Positions 37,784 through 47,209 of a stretch of DNA of 64,000 nucleotides are shown here, piece by piece. A program made the translations under genes and the position numbers. Numbering within the stretch: position 1 is the first letter of the stretch; each line of letters starts with the position of its first letter. This DNA comes from Psychrobacter aquimaris (GTDB lineage Bacteria > Pseudomonadota > Gammaproteobacteria > Pseudomonadales > Moraxellaceae): the NCBI RefSeq assembly GCF_016107525.1, contig NZ_JABASR010000006.1, positions 62,001 through 126,000 of the forward strand. The letters run 5' to 3'. The notes beneath the pieces are model-generated. The model saw only the letters and a list, made by a program, of their open reading frames with translations, searched no databases and was not told the origin of the DNA.

Positions 37784-39733
37784 ATGATTTTTTTTGGGTC
37801 ATTATTTCGATCACAACTTGCACATGACGACCAATCTAATCTGCGCGCGCTATTGCATGCGGTTATCGAACGTCTGTGCCAGCGTTATAAGCTAACCTTG
37901 TCGTTGGCCTTTTGCTTATGCTTAGGATCATCTTCCGTTCACGCCAGTCATCCTGATATCTCAATAGAAGCCCACGTACCCAAAATATCCGTTGCTGATA
38001 AGAATGACAAGGCAGTCAGTAGCGACGGCATTAATGATAACAGCTCAACGATACAGGCAACTGCTCCTACAAACGCACAGCCAGTAGAAAATGTCGCCAA
38101 TATTAATGGATTAGCACCAACCACCTTATGGCAACCTGAACTCAAAGAGCCCAGCTTGTATGCTCTGTTGGATGCAGAATTTGCAGCAGATCGCGGTGAT
38201 AAACAACGAGCGATTACTATCTATAAACAGCAAGCGTTTAAAGACGATGCAACCGCCGTATTTGAAAGAGCGCTCAGCCTTTCTTTACGCACTGAAAGGG
38301 TGGAGAAATCATTACAATTTGCCAAGTCATGGCAAGACCAAAATCCTGATCATGTGCCTGCTTGGTTTTATGTGGCGCATTTGGCCCTGCGAGCACACGA
38401 TTATCTCTTAGCTGGCGAGACCTTGAATCGTATTTTGCGTTATGACCCTCGAGCAGACTTAAGCGAAATTCTTATCGGTATCTATCCAAACAATGATGAG
38501 GACAAACGTGAATTGCTTGCCGCTTTGCAACCACTAGATAGCGAGCAAAATGCCTCATTATCCGTATTGAAAGCAGGATTGCTTTACCAATTTAACGAGC
38601 CTGAGATTGCCATTGTCCATATCAATCGTGCGCTAGAACGCCAGCCTGACTATGAACCTTTTATTACGCTAAAGGCTGACATACTGCGCAAAATCGTCAC
38701 GGCTGAAACAGTCGTCAATTATGTGAGCCAAGCACGCCTGCGTAATCCCGATAGTAAAAGTCTCTATCTATACGAGATTCGTTATTTGCTTGATTTAAAG
38801 CAAAGCCAAGACGCGTGGCAATTATTGCTAGACGCCCATGATCGCTTCGCTGATGATGCCGAGATTACTTTGCTGGCGGCATTGGTGAGCTTGGATATCG
38901 AAGAATATGACAGTGCCGATGAGCTACTCAATATGCTCGCAAAAAACCCCGCTTACCTTGATCAGGCTTACTATTACCTTGGTATCAGTGCCGAGCGTCA
39001 GCAGCGCTTTGACCAAGCCAAATACTATCTCAATGGTGTCATGCAAGAAGACTTGGTATTAGAAGCCCGTAGAAAAGTAGTGGCTTTTGAATTGCTTAAC
39101 GACGATGTAGATGCGGCGATTGCTACTTTGGAAAAACTGCGTAAAGACTTTAACGTCTTTGCGCCAGATACCTTTGTGATGCAAGCCGATATTTTATGGC
39201 AGCAAAATGAGACCGAAGAAGCACTGCGCCTACTAACCAAAGCTGCTCGCAAGTATCCTGATAATGAAATGCTACTTTTTGCACGCGCCCAGCTCCTTGA
39301 TGACAAAAACGACTATATCGTTAAGCGCACATTACTCAACCATTTACAGGCATTAGATCCTAACAACTTATCCTACCAGCTCAGTTATGCGCAACTATTG
39401 CTAGCCAATGAACGTAGCTCTGCACAAGGATTGGCATTGGCCACCGCCATCATTCAGATTCACTATGATGACCCACGTTATGATAATGAACTGCATCTGC
39501 AAGCGCTGAATGTGCTGGCTGGCAATGCATTGGCCAATGAAAGCTATCAACAAGTCATCGACTACCTACAAACCCCTTACGACGTGTTTCCTACCTTACG
39601 CTCTGGTACTTTGCTACTGCGCGCTTATCAGGGTTTAGGTAACAATGAAAAAGTCGAGGCATTACTCGCAGACTTGCAGCAGCGCTTCTCATTTGGACAG
39701 CACAACATCAGCGACCGTATACAACTCTACTGA
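37784..39733 (+). CDS. Tetratricopeptide-repeat protein, exported
   Basis: 649 residues. The N-terminus has a basic stretch followed by a hydrophobic core (LTLSLAFCLCLGSSSVHAS, ending near residue 54), consistent with a signal peptide cleaved at an A-x-A/S site, though the leader is long. The rest is helical with degenerate TPR units, for instance AKYYLNGVMQEDLVLEARRK and EEALRLLTKAARKYPDNEML. In Moraxellaceae and Pseudomonas a TPR gene occupies this place between hemA and lolB, so a cell-envelope role beside LolB is likely. Good Shine-Dalgarno is absent at the ATG, so the start is uncertain. lolB follows after 157 bases. Confidence 0.85.
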   Translation: MIFFGSLFRSQLAHDDQSNLRALLHAVIERLCQRYKLTLSLAFCLCLGSSSVHASHPDISIEAHVPKISVADKNDKAVSSDGINDNSSTIQATAPTNAQPVENVANINGLAPTTLWQPELKEPSLYALLDAEFAADRGDKQRAITIYKQQAFKDDATAVFERALSLSLRTERVEKSLQFAKSWQDQNPDHVPAWFYVAHLALRAHDYLLAGETLNRILRYDPRADLSEILIGIYPNNDEDKRELLAALQPLDSEQNASLSVLKAGLLYQFNEPEIAIVHINRALERQPDYEPFITLKADILRKIVTAETVVNYVSQARLRNPDSKSLYLYEIRYLLDLKQSQDAWQLLLDAHDRFADDAEITLLAALVSLDIEEYDSADELLNMLAKNPAYLDQAYYYLGISAERQQRFDQAKYYLNGVMQEDLVLEARRKVVAFELLNDDVDAAIATLEKLRKDFNVFAPDTFVMQADILWQQNETEEALRLLTKAARKYPDNEMLLFARAQLLDDKNDYIVKRTLLNHLQALDPNNLSYQLSYAQLLLANERSSAQGLALATAIIQIHYDDPRYDNELHLQALNVLAGNALANESYQQVIDYLQTPYDVFPTLRSGTLLLRAYQGLGNNEKVEALLADLQQRFSFGQHNISDRIQLY

Positions 39734-39889
39734 CCCGCCGTTTTATAGTGGATAAACTGTTAGGTGCTATGCTTACAAGGCACTCATAAGATGCTAACAG
39801 CCACGCATAACTGAGTAACATACAACCATTAAGCTAACCTTTTTTCGAAACAATGATTTCGTAAATTTGTCTATTTTTGAGGAAACATC

Positions 39890-40522
39890 ATGTCAGTATT
39901 GGTCAATGCTAATAAGCCTAATAAATTGGCGCTATTCGCTGCCGTGACAACCGCGCTCGTCATCACGTCTGGTTGTCAATCACTAAAAACAGCCAACGCT
40001 ACTAACCAACCCAGCGCGACCTTACAAGGTCAAAACGCTGAGCAGCCGCAAAAGCTTGAGAGCTTCAATATCACTGGAAAAATTGGTGTGACAATGCCTG
40101 CCAATGACACCACAGGCACTCAAGGTGGTAGTGCATTCTATGCATGGGGACAGCAGAATGATCGCTTTGCCATTGAGCTAATCGGTGCGCTCGGTATTGG
40201 TAAAACCAACATCGAATACAATGGTCAAACCGCCACTTTAGTCAGCGAAAAAACAGGCACCTTAACTGCTGATGATCCTGAAACTTTGCTCAAAAAAGCC
40301 ACAGGTTGGCAAGCACCTATTTCACAAATGCCCTATTGGATATCTGGTCGCCCAGCGCCTTCCGATAGCGCACCACAGCTCGACGATCAGAATCGTTTAA
40401 TCAGCTCAGTTAATGGTGACTGGAGTGCCAGTTTCGCTTACAAAGGAACTGACAAGTTACCCAGTAAAATCAGTGCCGTACAGCCACAAGGCAATAAAGT
40501 TGTGATGACGATCAATCACTAG
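39890..40522 (+). CDS. lolB: Outer-membrane lipoprotein receptor LolB
   Basis: LolB accepts lipoproteins from periplasmic LolA and inserts them in the outer membrane. A signal peptide ends in T-S-G-C with Cys29 as the acylation site; the -3 residue is Thr rather than the usual Leu. FNITGKIGVTMP, GSAFYAWGQQNDRFAIELIG, GTLTADDPETLLKKATGWQ and PYWISGRPAPSD follow the LolB order. 210 residues is the normal length. The gene sits in the conserved lolB-ispE-tRNA-prs arrangement. GAGGAAAC precedes the ATG. Confidence 0.92.
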   Translation: MSVLVNANKPNKLALFAAVTTALVITSGCQSLKTANATNQPSATLQGQNAEQPQKLESFNITGKIGVTMPANDTTGTQGGSAFYAWGQQNDRFAIELIGALGIGKTNIEYNGQTATLVSEKTGTLTADDPETLLKKATGWQAPISQMPYWISGRPAPSDSAPQLDDQNRLISSVNGDWSASFAYKGTDKLPSKISAVQPQGNKVVMTINH

Positions 40523-40598
40523 TCCATCACCACTAAAAAATTAACCAGTATTGCTCATTACCATAGCCATTTATGACTGTACCTTATGATTAAAAAAC

Positions 40599-41561
40599 AT
40601 GATTAAAAATATAGCCGAAGCATCTGACTCTACTATCACGCGTTTGTCCCCTGCAAAAATCAATCTATTTTTGCACATTACTGGGAAACGTGCTGACGGC
40701 TACCACAATTTGCAAACGGTATTTCGTCTGCTTGATTGGGGCGATTATTTGCATTTTTCGATTGTGGATGATGCCGCTATTCCTACTACAGATAACAGAT
40801 TAGATGCTACCAAACTCTGTCATCAACTTCTAGTATTGGCTGGTGCAGAGACTATAACTGCTGATATAGAGGACAACCTAATCTTTAAAGCAGCGCGTGC
40901 ATTGTTAGCGTCTGCCATACAGTCAAACACTCTACCTGAGCAGTTAGCACAAGTGCATATCGCTTTAGATAAGCATTTGCCGATGGGTGCAGGCTTGGGT
41001 GGCGGCTCATCCAATGCTGCGACGACTTTACTTGCACTTAACGAGATTTGGCAGCTAAAATTGACTCAAGATGAGCTGATAAAAATTGCTGCCACTATTG
41101 GCGCAGATGTGCCAATCTTCATCTTTGGTCAGGATGCGATTGCGATGGGTATTGGTGAGGAGTTAACGACTATGGATTTGCCAGAGCAGCAGTATTTAAT
41201 ACTGACGCCTGATGCCCATGTGAATACTACCCAGCTTTTCGCGCATCCGAAACTACAACGAGATATCGCCGCGCTATCGATTAAAACCATCAAAAACCAG
41301 TCCAATGATTATGTACAATATTTAAACACGCCTTATCAAAATGTCTTTACCCCAGTAGTCACCAGCCTCGCCCCCGCTGTTGCAGAGGCTTTAGATTACT
41401 TGAAAGGATTAGAGGCGCAAGCACTGGGTACAGCACGGATGACGGGCTCAGGTAGCACAGTATTTTTGCCTTTGGATGCAAGTGTGATATCTGATAAAGC
41501 GCGTTTGGCAAAGTGGATTAGAAAGGCGCCCTGTCCTGCCTATTTAGTTCGTAATCTATGA
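40599..41561 (+). CDS. ispE: 4-diphosphocytidyl-2-C-methyl-D-erythritol kinase
   Basis: A GHMP kinase of the MEP isoprenoid pathway. It phosphorylates CDP-ME at the 2-hydroxyl. SPAKINLFLHITGKRADGYHNLQT is the N-terminal substrate segment, and the ATP-binding glycine motif is PMGAGLGGGSSNAATTLLAL. DVPIFIFGQDAIAMGIGEEL and the C-terminal RMTGSGSTVFLPL complete the fold. 320 residues, against 283 in E. coli, with extra residues in the region 60-110. Three tRNA-Gln genes and prs follow on the same strand. Confidence 0.96.
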   Translation: MIKNIAEASDSTITRLSPAKINLFLHITGKRADGYHNLQTVFRLLDWGDYLHFSIVDDAAIPTTDNRLDATKLCHQLLVLAGAETITADIEDNLIFKAARALLASAIQSNTLPEQLAQVHIALDKHLPMGAGLGGGSSNAATTLLALNEIWQLKLTQDELIKIAATIGADVPIFIFGQDAIAMGIGEELTTMDLPEQQYLILTPDAHVNTTQLFAHPKLQRDIAALSIKTIKNQSNDYVQYLNTPYQNVFTPVVTSLAPAVAEALDYLKGLEAQALGTARMTGSGSTVFLPLDASVISDKARLAKWIRKAPCPAYLVRNL

Positions 41562-41687
41562 GTTAGATTTGAGCTGTAGTGTGAAAATAAAATCATTATA
41601 AATACAGCGTAAAGGTTTTTATTGACCCAATACCCGTTTTATTTTTGACCTATTTTTTAATAAAAGCCATAAAAAGGCGCAAATGGC

Positions 41688-41715
41688 TTGCAAAATCTGA
41701 AAATTTAATTATAAT
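41688..41715 (+). promoter_or_regulatory. Promoter of the tRNA-Gln array
   Basis: TTGCAA at 41688-41693, a 16-base spacer and a perfect TATAAT at 41710-41715, 14 bases before the first tRNA. The tRNA-Ser gene at 48369 has the same -35, spacer and -10. Confidence 0.7.
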
Positions 41716-41728
41716 AGGTCGCCTCAAT

Positions 41729-41804
41729 AGGGGTATAGCCAAGTTGGTAAGGCATCAGGTTTTGATCCTGACATCCGTTGGTTCGAGTCCAGCTACCCCT
41801 GCCA
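41729..41804 (+). tRNA. tRNA-Gln(TTG), copy 1
   Basis: 76 bases with encoded CCA. Acceptor arms AGGGGTA and TACCCCT pair. The anticodon stem TCAGG/CCTGA encloses loop TTTTGAT with anticodon TTG at 41762-41764. GGTTCGAGTCC forms the T loop. Identical to copies 2 and 3. Confidence 0.97.
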
Positions 41805-42048
41805 TTTTTTAGTACGAAGCGTTTGATATGCAATGATTATAAGCGGTTTATAAATAGCCACTTATCTTATTGACGTTGACAACGTCATCCCAGTTTCGGT
41901 ATAGTTCGCAATGAACACCGCTAGGGAAAAGTTATGTTTTAAATGGTTCATCCGTTTATAATATAGCGAACAGGTCGTGACGCTATTCTAACAATGACTT
42001 TTATTAAAAGTTGCTATTAGATATCGACGTACACAGCCTAGACATTAC

Positions 42049-42124
42049 AGGGGTATAGCCAAGTTGGTAAGGCATCAGGTTTTGATCCTGACATCCGTTG
42101 GTTCGAGTCCAGCTACCCCTGCCA
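42049..42124 (+). tRNA. tRNA-Gln(TTG), copy 2
   Basis: Identical in all 76 bases to copy 1, 320 bases upstream, with CCA encoded and anticodon TTG. Confidence 0.97.
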
Positions 42125-42368
42125 TTTTTTAGTACGAAGCGTTTGATATGCAATGATTATAAGCGGTTTATAAATAGCCACTTATCTTATTGACGTTGAC
42201 AACGTCATCCCAGTTTCGGTATAGTTCGCAATGAACACCGCTAGGGAAAAGTTATGTTTTAAATGGTTCATCCGTTTATAATATAGCGAACAGGTCGTGA
42301 CGCTATTCTAACAATGACTTTTATTAAAAGTTGCTATTAGATATCGACGTACACAGCCTAGACATTAC

Positions 42369-42444
42369 AGGGGTATAGCCAAGTTGGTAAGGCATCAGGT
42401 TTTGATCCTGACATCCGTTGGTTCGAGTCCAGCTACCCCTGCCA
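42369..42444 (+). tRNA. tRNA-Gln(TTG), copy 3
   Basis: Identical to copies 1 and 2. The sequence diverges from the other copies seven bases after the CCA, where the unique DNA before prs begins. Confidence 0.97.
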
Positions 42445-42554
42445 TTTTTTACTGTAATAGTAGTCATCAAAACTTTTCACCACTCTTTTCTGAATTTGAG
42501 CAGTTTGACACTGCTTAGCGGTCGCTGCTTGAGTCAATCAATAGGACTTCTGTC

Positions 42555-43502
42555 ATGCCTTATTTGGCGATTTTTACGGGTAATGCCCACCCTGAATTAG
42601 CAAAAACCGTAGCCGATCATCTCCATATACCTCTTGGTAAAGCTGACATCACGCGTTTTTCTGATGGCGAAATCGCCGTAGAAATCAAAGAACACGTGCG
42701 CGGTAAAGACGTGTTTATCATGCAGCCTACTTGTGCACCCACCAATGATAACTTAATGGAAATCATGATGATGGCCGATGCGCTGCGTCGTTCTAGTGCG
42801 GGTCGCATCACAGCGGTTATGCCCTACTTCGGTTATGCCCGTCAAGACCGTCGTCCGCGTTCAGCTCGTGTGCCTATTTCTGCTAAAGTCGTCGCTGACA
42901 TGCTAAACATCGTGAGCATCGATCGCGTGATGACCGTTGATTTGCATTCAGATCAGATTCAAGGTTTCTTTGATATTCCTGTTGATAATATCTATGGCAC
43001 GCCTGTATTACTAAACGACCTACAAAAACAAGATTATGACAACATCATGGTTGTTTCACCTGATGTTGGCGGCGTGGTTCGTGCGCGTGCCATGGCTAAG
43101 CAGTTGGGCGATACCGACATGGCCATTATTGATAAACGCCGTGCCCGTGCCAATGAGTCACAAGTGATGCACATCATCGGCGACGTTCGTGACCGTGATT
43201 GTGTCATCGTCGATGATATGGTTGATACGGCAGGGACTCTGTGTAAAGCTGCTGAAGCATTGAAAGCAAACGGTGCACGTCGCGTTTTAGCCTATATTAC
43301 GCACCCTGTCCTATCAGGCAACGCACTGCAAAATATCAGCGAATCTGCGCTAGACGAAGTGGTCGTGACCGATACGATTCCATTGTCTGACGCGGCAAAA
43401 GCCTGTAGCAAAATCCGCCAAGTAAGTATCGCACCGATGCTTGCTGAAAGCTTACGCCGTATCAATAATGAAGAATCTATCAGCGCCATGTTTGACGCTT
43501 AG
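42555..43502 (+). CDS. prs: Ribose-phosphate pyrophosphokinase
   Basis: Makes PRPP from ribose 5-phosphate and ATP for purine, pyrimidine, histidine, tryptophan and NAD synthesis. 315 residues, as in E. coli. Motifs: [40 protein letters not shown] as the ATP loop, [30 protein letters not shown] and the PRPP-binding [25 protein letters not shown] lies 12 bases before the ATG. It follows the tRNA-Gln array and ends in a strong terminator. Confidence 0.98.
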   Translation: MPYLAIFTGNAHPELAKTVADHLHIPLGKADITRFSDGEIAVEIKEHVRGKDVFIMQPTCAPTNDNLMEIMMMADALRRSSAGRITAVMPYFGYARQDRRPRSARVPISAKVVADMLNIVSIDRVMTVDLHSDQIQGFFDIPVDNIYGTPVLLNDLQKQDYDNIMVVSPDVGGVVRARAMAKQLGDTDMAIIDKRRARANESQVMHIIGDVRDRDCVIVDDMVDTAGTLCKAAEALKANGARRVLAYITHPVLSGNALQNISESALDEVVVTDTIPLSDAAKACSKIRQVSIAPMLAESLRRINNEESISAMFDA

Positions 43503-43567
43503 ATTTTTACTGAGAGCCTTGCCCTACTTTCTTTTGGCGATGCTCGTTATAAAATACTGCTCAAGCT

Positions 43568-43607
43568 TAAAAAAAGCGTCAAGTATCTTTACTTGACGCT
43601 TTTTTTG
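43568..43607 (+). terminator. Intrinsic terminator of prs
   Basis: AAAAAGCGTCAAGTA pairs with the complementary ACTTGACGCTTTTT arm across a short loop and runs into seven T. Confidence 0.92.
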
Positions 43608-43938
43608 CTTAATGATTTTGTACAGTCATTTTGCGTAGGTCTTTATTATTACTACAAAATCACGTATAATGCGCGCCTGTGCTGACCGTTTGTTTGATGC
43701 AATCAGGTTGGCATTCTTAAAAGTGCTGATCATGCCCAAAATAACGAACACAATGATAGTAATTATCATGAAACCGTTGTTGTGAGCAAATGGCTAAAAT
43801 TGTACATTATGAGTATTATTAGCAATAACGAATATGAGCAATGACACCTTTTAGCTATCATCACGTCTTAGTGGATTGGTCGCAAATCCACTTTTTTATG
43901 ACCAGACACTTTCTCATTCTTTTTATAGGATTATATCC
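43608..43938 (+). other. Leader and promoter region of rplY
   Basis: A -10 box TATAAT stands at 43675-43680 without a good -35. That leaves a leader of about 250 bases before the rplY ATG, long enough for a regulatory 5' UTR, but I see no recognised L25-binding mimic. No ORF is supported. Confidence 0.35.
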
Positions 43939-44613
43939 ATGAGCATTAACCATTTTGAGCTAAACGCAGTTGATCGTTCTGCTGAACAACAAGGTAAAGG
44001 TGCGAGCCGCCGCCTACGTAAGCAGAATCTAGTTCCTGCTATTATCTATGGTGGCAACGAAGAGCCAACATCAATCTCTATCAAGATTAACGAGCTAGTA
44101 AAGTCACTTGAATTCGAAGCATTTTTCTCACACATTTTGACTATCAATGTTGACGGCGTAGAGCACCAAGCTGTTATCAAAGACTTGCAACGCCATCCTG
44201 CTAAAGGCTTCCCAATGCATGCTGACTTCCAGCGCATTGTGAAAGGTCAAAAAATCCACATGAACGTTCCTGTGCATTTCACTGGTCGTGAAGATGCGCC
44301 TGGTACCGCTGCTGCTGGTGTTCTATCAACGCTAGTATCTGATATCGAAATCATCTGCCTACCTTCACTACTACCTGAATATTTAGAAGTAGACGTATCT
44401 GGTATGGAAATTGGTGATTTGTTCCGTTTATCAGACATCAAGCTTCCTGAAGGTGTTGTCATTCATGAGCTTGAGCTAGAAGACGGCCATGACCGTACTA
44501 TCGTTAACATGCAGCCACCAACCGTTGAAGAAGTTGACGCAGACGCTGAAGAAGTTGATGCTACTGACGTACCTGCTACTGAGCAAGGCACTGAAGACAA
44601 AGACGGCGAATAA
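43939..44613 (+). CDS. rplY: 50S ribosomal protein L25/general stress protein Ctc
   Basis: 224 residues. The N-terminal L25 domain (LRKQNLVPAIIYGGNEEPT, then VIKDLQRHPAKGFPMHADFQ) binds 5S rRNA. The C-terminal TL5/Ctc domain (KIHMNVPVHFTGREDAPG ... HELELEDGHDRTIVNM) ends in an acidic tail. This is the long form found in Moraxellaceae and Pseudomonas, unlike the 94-residue E. coli protein. ATG 43939 is preferred: AGGA stands nine bases upstream and the family starts there, while an open frame from 43876 adds 21 non-family residues. pth follows. Confidence 0.95.
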   Translation: MSINHFELNAVDRSAEQQGKGASRRLRKQNLVPAIIYGGNEEPTSISIKINELVKSLEFEAFFSHILTINVDGVEHQAVIKDLQRHPAKGFPMHADFQRIVKGQKIHMNVPVHFTGREDAPGTAAAGVLSTLVSDIEIICLPSLLPEYLEVDVSGMEIGDLFRLSDIKLPEGVVIHELELEDGHDRTIVNMQPPTVEEVDADAEEVDATDVPATEQGTEDKDGE

Positions 44614-44676
44614 TAAACCGCCGTTACATAGAGCACGCGACTTAGCATCTACTATGTAATATAAGGTTTGTTTAGT

Positions 44677-44715
44677 CAAAAAACAGCAGGTGATAAATAT
44701 CTCCTGCTGTTTTTG
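44677..44715 (+). terminator. Intrinsic terminator of rplY
   Basis: AAAAACAGCAGG pairs with CCTGCTGTTTTT over a 12-base loop in which GATA/TATC can also pair. Confidence 0.85.
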
Positions 44716-44809
44716 TAAGTACAGTTTGAAAAATAAGAGATGTGTTATCAACAAATAGCACAATCATAAATCTTATGCCTCATTTATTAAATTTAAGCAG
44801 GGTATTTTT

Positions 44810-45391
44810 ATGGCCATAAAGCTTATTGTCGGTCTTGGTAATCCTGGTCAGCAGTATATGTTTACACGTCATAATGCAGGGTTTTGGTTTGTCCATCACT
44901 TGGCTCAACAGTTCAATATTACCCTCTCCCATGATAAAAAATTTCATGGAGTAACTGGACGTGGGCAGATTCATGGGCATGACGTGCGTCTATTGATGCC
45001 GCTCACCTTTATGAATAAGTCTGGTCAGTCAGTGGTGCCGATGGTTAAGTTTTATGGCATTGAAAATAATGAATTACTGATCGCCCATGATGAGCTCGAT
45101 ATTCCAGCCGGTAGTATCAAACTGAAGACGGATGGCGGTCATGGCGGTCATAATGGTCTGCGTGATATTACCCCTCATATCGGCAACGACTTCCATCGTT
45201 TGCGTATCGGTATTGGTCATCCTGGTCACAAGTCTAAAGTTAGTGGACACGTCCTCTCAAAAGCTGCGCCCGATGAACAGATTGCCATTGATAGCGCTCT
45301 GACAGCAGCGTTTGAAGCGCTACCATTATTACTAAATGGCGATATTGAAAAAGCACGTTCACAAATTAATGGCTTCAAACTGCCAGAATAA
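44810..45391 (+). CDS. pth: Peptidyl-tRNA hydrolase
   Basis: Releases tRNA from peptidyl-tRNA that drops off ribosomes. 193 residues, as in E. coli. Signature sequences: IVGLGNPGQQYMFTRHNAGF with the catalytic His21, MNKSGQSV, HDELDIPAGSIKLKTDGG and GGHNGLRDI. The partner rplY lies 200 bases upstream, past a terminator, so pth probably has its own promoter. Confidence 0.97.
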   Translation: MAIKLIVGLGNPGQQYMFTRHNAGFWFVHHLAQQFNITLSHDKKFHGVTGRGQIHGHDVRLLMPLTFMNKSGQSVVPMVKFYGIENNELLIAHDELDIPAGSIKLKTDGGHGGHNGLRDITPHIGNDFHRLRIGIGHPGHKSKVSGHVLSKAAPDEQIAIDSALTAAFEALPLLLNGDIEKARSQINGFKLPE

Positions 45392-45491
45392 AATCATGCT
45401 TTAACCATAATAGCCTTTTATTTTAGCAAGTTATCCCCCATTAACCTTTTGATTTGAATCATTAATCTCAGTTACGCTAAGGAAGCAACCT

Positions 45492-45872
45492 ATGCTACTT
45501 AATATGCTTAAATGCAAATTACACCGTGCGCGCGTCACCCATGCCGAACTTCATTACGAAGGCTCATGCGGTATCGATGGTGATTTATTAGATCTTGCTG
45601 GTCTGCGCGAAAATGAGTCTATCGATATCTACAATGTGACCAATGGCAAGCGCTTTCGCACCTACGCTATCCGCGCTGAAGCGGGTTCTGGTATCATCTC
45701 GCTAAATGGTGCGGCGGCTCACATGGCAGATTTAGGCGACATCGTTATCATCTGTGCCTATGCTCATTTTGATGAAGTAGAAGCGGCAACCTACCAGCCA
45801 AAACTGGTGTATTGCAACGAAGATAACACCGTAAAAGACACAGCAAACATCATTCCGGTACAAGTGGCTTAA
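45492..45872 (+). CDS. panD: Aspartate 1-decarboxylase
   Basis: A pyruvoyl enzyme that makes beta-alanine for pantothenate. The proenzyme cleaves itself between Gly24 and Ser25 in YEGSCGID, generating the pyruvoyl group on the alpha chain. [19 protein letters not shown] and the [21 protein letters not shown] core follow. 126 residues is the normal length. AAGGAAGC precedes the ATG. panB and panC are not adjacent. Confidence 0.97.
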   Translation: MLLNMLKCKLHRARVTHAELHYEGSCGIDGDLLDLAGLRENESIDIYNVTNGKRFRTYAIRAEAGSGIISLNGAAAHMADLGDIVIICAYAHFDEVEAATYQPKLVYCNEDNTVKDTANIIPVQVA

Positions 45873-45975
45873 AGCACCAGAACACCGAAGATTTTTGGAT
45901 AAAGCAAGGATAAATAATCGACTAAGCTGTTGAAGTTATTCTTATTATCCAACCAAAACCGCTATGCTAATATGA

Positions 45976-46009
45976 GAGCTGAATCTCCATTCTGATTCAG
46001 CTTTTTTTA
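45976..46009 (+). terminator. Intrinsic terminator of panD
   Basis: AGCTGAATC and GATTCAGCT pair around a seven-base loop and are followed by seven T. Confidence 0.88.
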
Positions 46010-46166
46010 TGCCATTTTTATATGGCAAATTCACATTTTATACCACTCTTAAAAGATGAAGTCGTCAGAAAAATAAATGTCAGTGCTATGTTTTTAGGCT
46101 AAATGAATTTGACACGGCTAAGCGTATTTTTAGGTTTGGTATTAACACTAATAAGGAAACAGACTG

Positions 46167-47147
46167 ATGTGGTTGGCAGTTATTGCAGTATTGATCGGAC
46201 TAGCTATTCTTGTTTGGAGTGCAGACCTTTTTGTTGATGGCGCCACTGCCTTGGCAAAAAAATTCAACGTCCCCAGTTTCTTAATAGGTGTGTTGATTTT
46301 GGGTGTCGGTACATCCGCCCCTGAGATGGTCGTGTCAGTATTGGCGGCACTAGAAGGCAGCCCTGATTTGGCATTAGGCAACGCTTATGGCTCAAACATC
46401 ATCAATATTGCGCTGGTATTGGGTGCAACCGTATTGATTAGCCCTATTATCATTCGTAAGGGCATCATCAAGCGTGATTTACCTCTATTAGTATTGATTA
46501 CTATGGTCGCCGCATGGCAGCTGCGTGATGGGCAATTAGACCAAGCAGATGCGATTGTGTTGATAGCGCTGCTGGTGGTGACTTTAGGCATTCAGATTGT
46601 ACTAAGCTTACGTGAAGGCAACCATGAGCACGAAGGGGAACCCATAGCTGAAAGCGTCGATGCTGAACATATCGAACAAACCCTAACACGGGGACTAATC
46701 AGCTTAGTTATCGGCATGCTTTTACTGGTCATTAGCTCGCGAGCTATAGTTTGGGGTGCAGTAGAATTGGCAACGCTGTGGGGCGTGAGCGAACTGGTGA
46801 TTGGATTGACGATTGTTGCTGTGGGGACCTCGTTACCTGAGCTGGTATCGAGCCTATCAGCCGCCCGTAAAGGCGAACACGACATGGCACTGGGTAATAT
46901 TATTGGCTCTAATATATTTAACACCTTAGGCGTCGTTGGTCTCGCAGCGCTTATAGCGCCAATCACAGTCAGTCCAATTATCTTATCACGCGATATAGTG
47001 GCGATGGGATTGGTCACCTTATTACTCTTGGTATTGTGCGGGTTTGCCTTTATGAGTAAGCGTCCATTCGGTCGCACTTCTGGATCGACTTTGGTCTTAT
47101 TCTTTGTCGGCTATACTTTATGGCTGATACAAACCGTCAACCTGTAA
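46167..47147 (+). CDS. Calcium/sodium antiporter (CaCA family, YrbG-like)
   Basis: 326 residues with ten or so hydrophobic helices and the two alpha repeats of cation/Ca2+ exchangers: GVGTSAPEMVVSVLAALEGS with GNAYGSNIINIAL in the first half, and AVGTSLPELVSSLSAARKGE with GNIIGSNIFNTLG in the second. The acidic Glu of each GTS-x-PE motif coordinates the ion. A short acidic cytosolic loop (residues about 150-170) separates the halves. In E. coli YrbG the physiological role is unsettled. AAGGAAAC precedes the ATG. Confidence 0.93.
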   Translation: MWLAVIAVLIGLAILVWSADLFVDGATALAKKFNVPSFLIGVLILGVGTSAPEMVVSVLAALEGSPDLALGNAYGSNIINIALVLGATVLISPIIIRKGIIKRDLPLLVLITMVAAWQLRDGQLDQADAIVLIALLVVTLGIQIVLSLREGNHEHEGEPIAESVDAEHIEQTLTRGLISLVIGMLLLVISSRAIVWGAVELATLWGVSELVIGLTIVAVGTSLPELVSSLSAARKGEHDMALGNIIGSNIFNTLGVVGLAALIAPITVSPIILSRDIVAMGLVTLLLLVLCGFAFMSKRPFGRTSGSTLVLFFVGYTLWLIQTVNL

Positions 47148-47209
47148 CGCTTAGAGTGTATTAACAGACCTAAAAATCTATGAACAGACTATGGCGATGA
47201 TAATGTGGT

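Larger units (their letters stand above)
41729..42451 (+). repeat. Perfect 320-bp tandem repeat carrying tRNA-Gln
   Basis: 41729-42048 and 42049-42368 read identically base by base, and a third partial unit runs 42369-42451 (83 bases). The boundaries are exact: homology begins at the first tRNA base and ends seven bases after the CCA of copy 3. The 244-base spacer contains TTGACA (41876) and TATAGT (41900) 18 bases apart, so each spacer may carry its own promoter. Confidence 0.95.

Noticed and set aside
42418-42600. 60-codon ORF running out of the third tRNA-Gln into prs
   Set aside because: It begins within the tRNA gene, overlaps the prs start in another frame and has no ribosome site.
43608-43938. 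Possible riboswitch or L25 autoregulatory leader
   Set aside because: No conserved aptamer elements or 5S rRNA-like helix could be recognised by eye; only a -10 box is visible.
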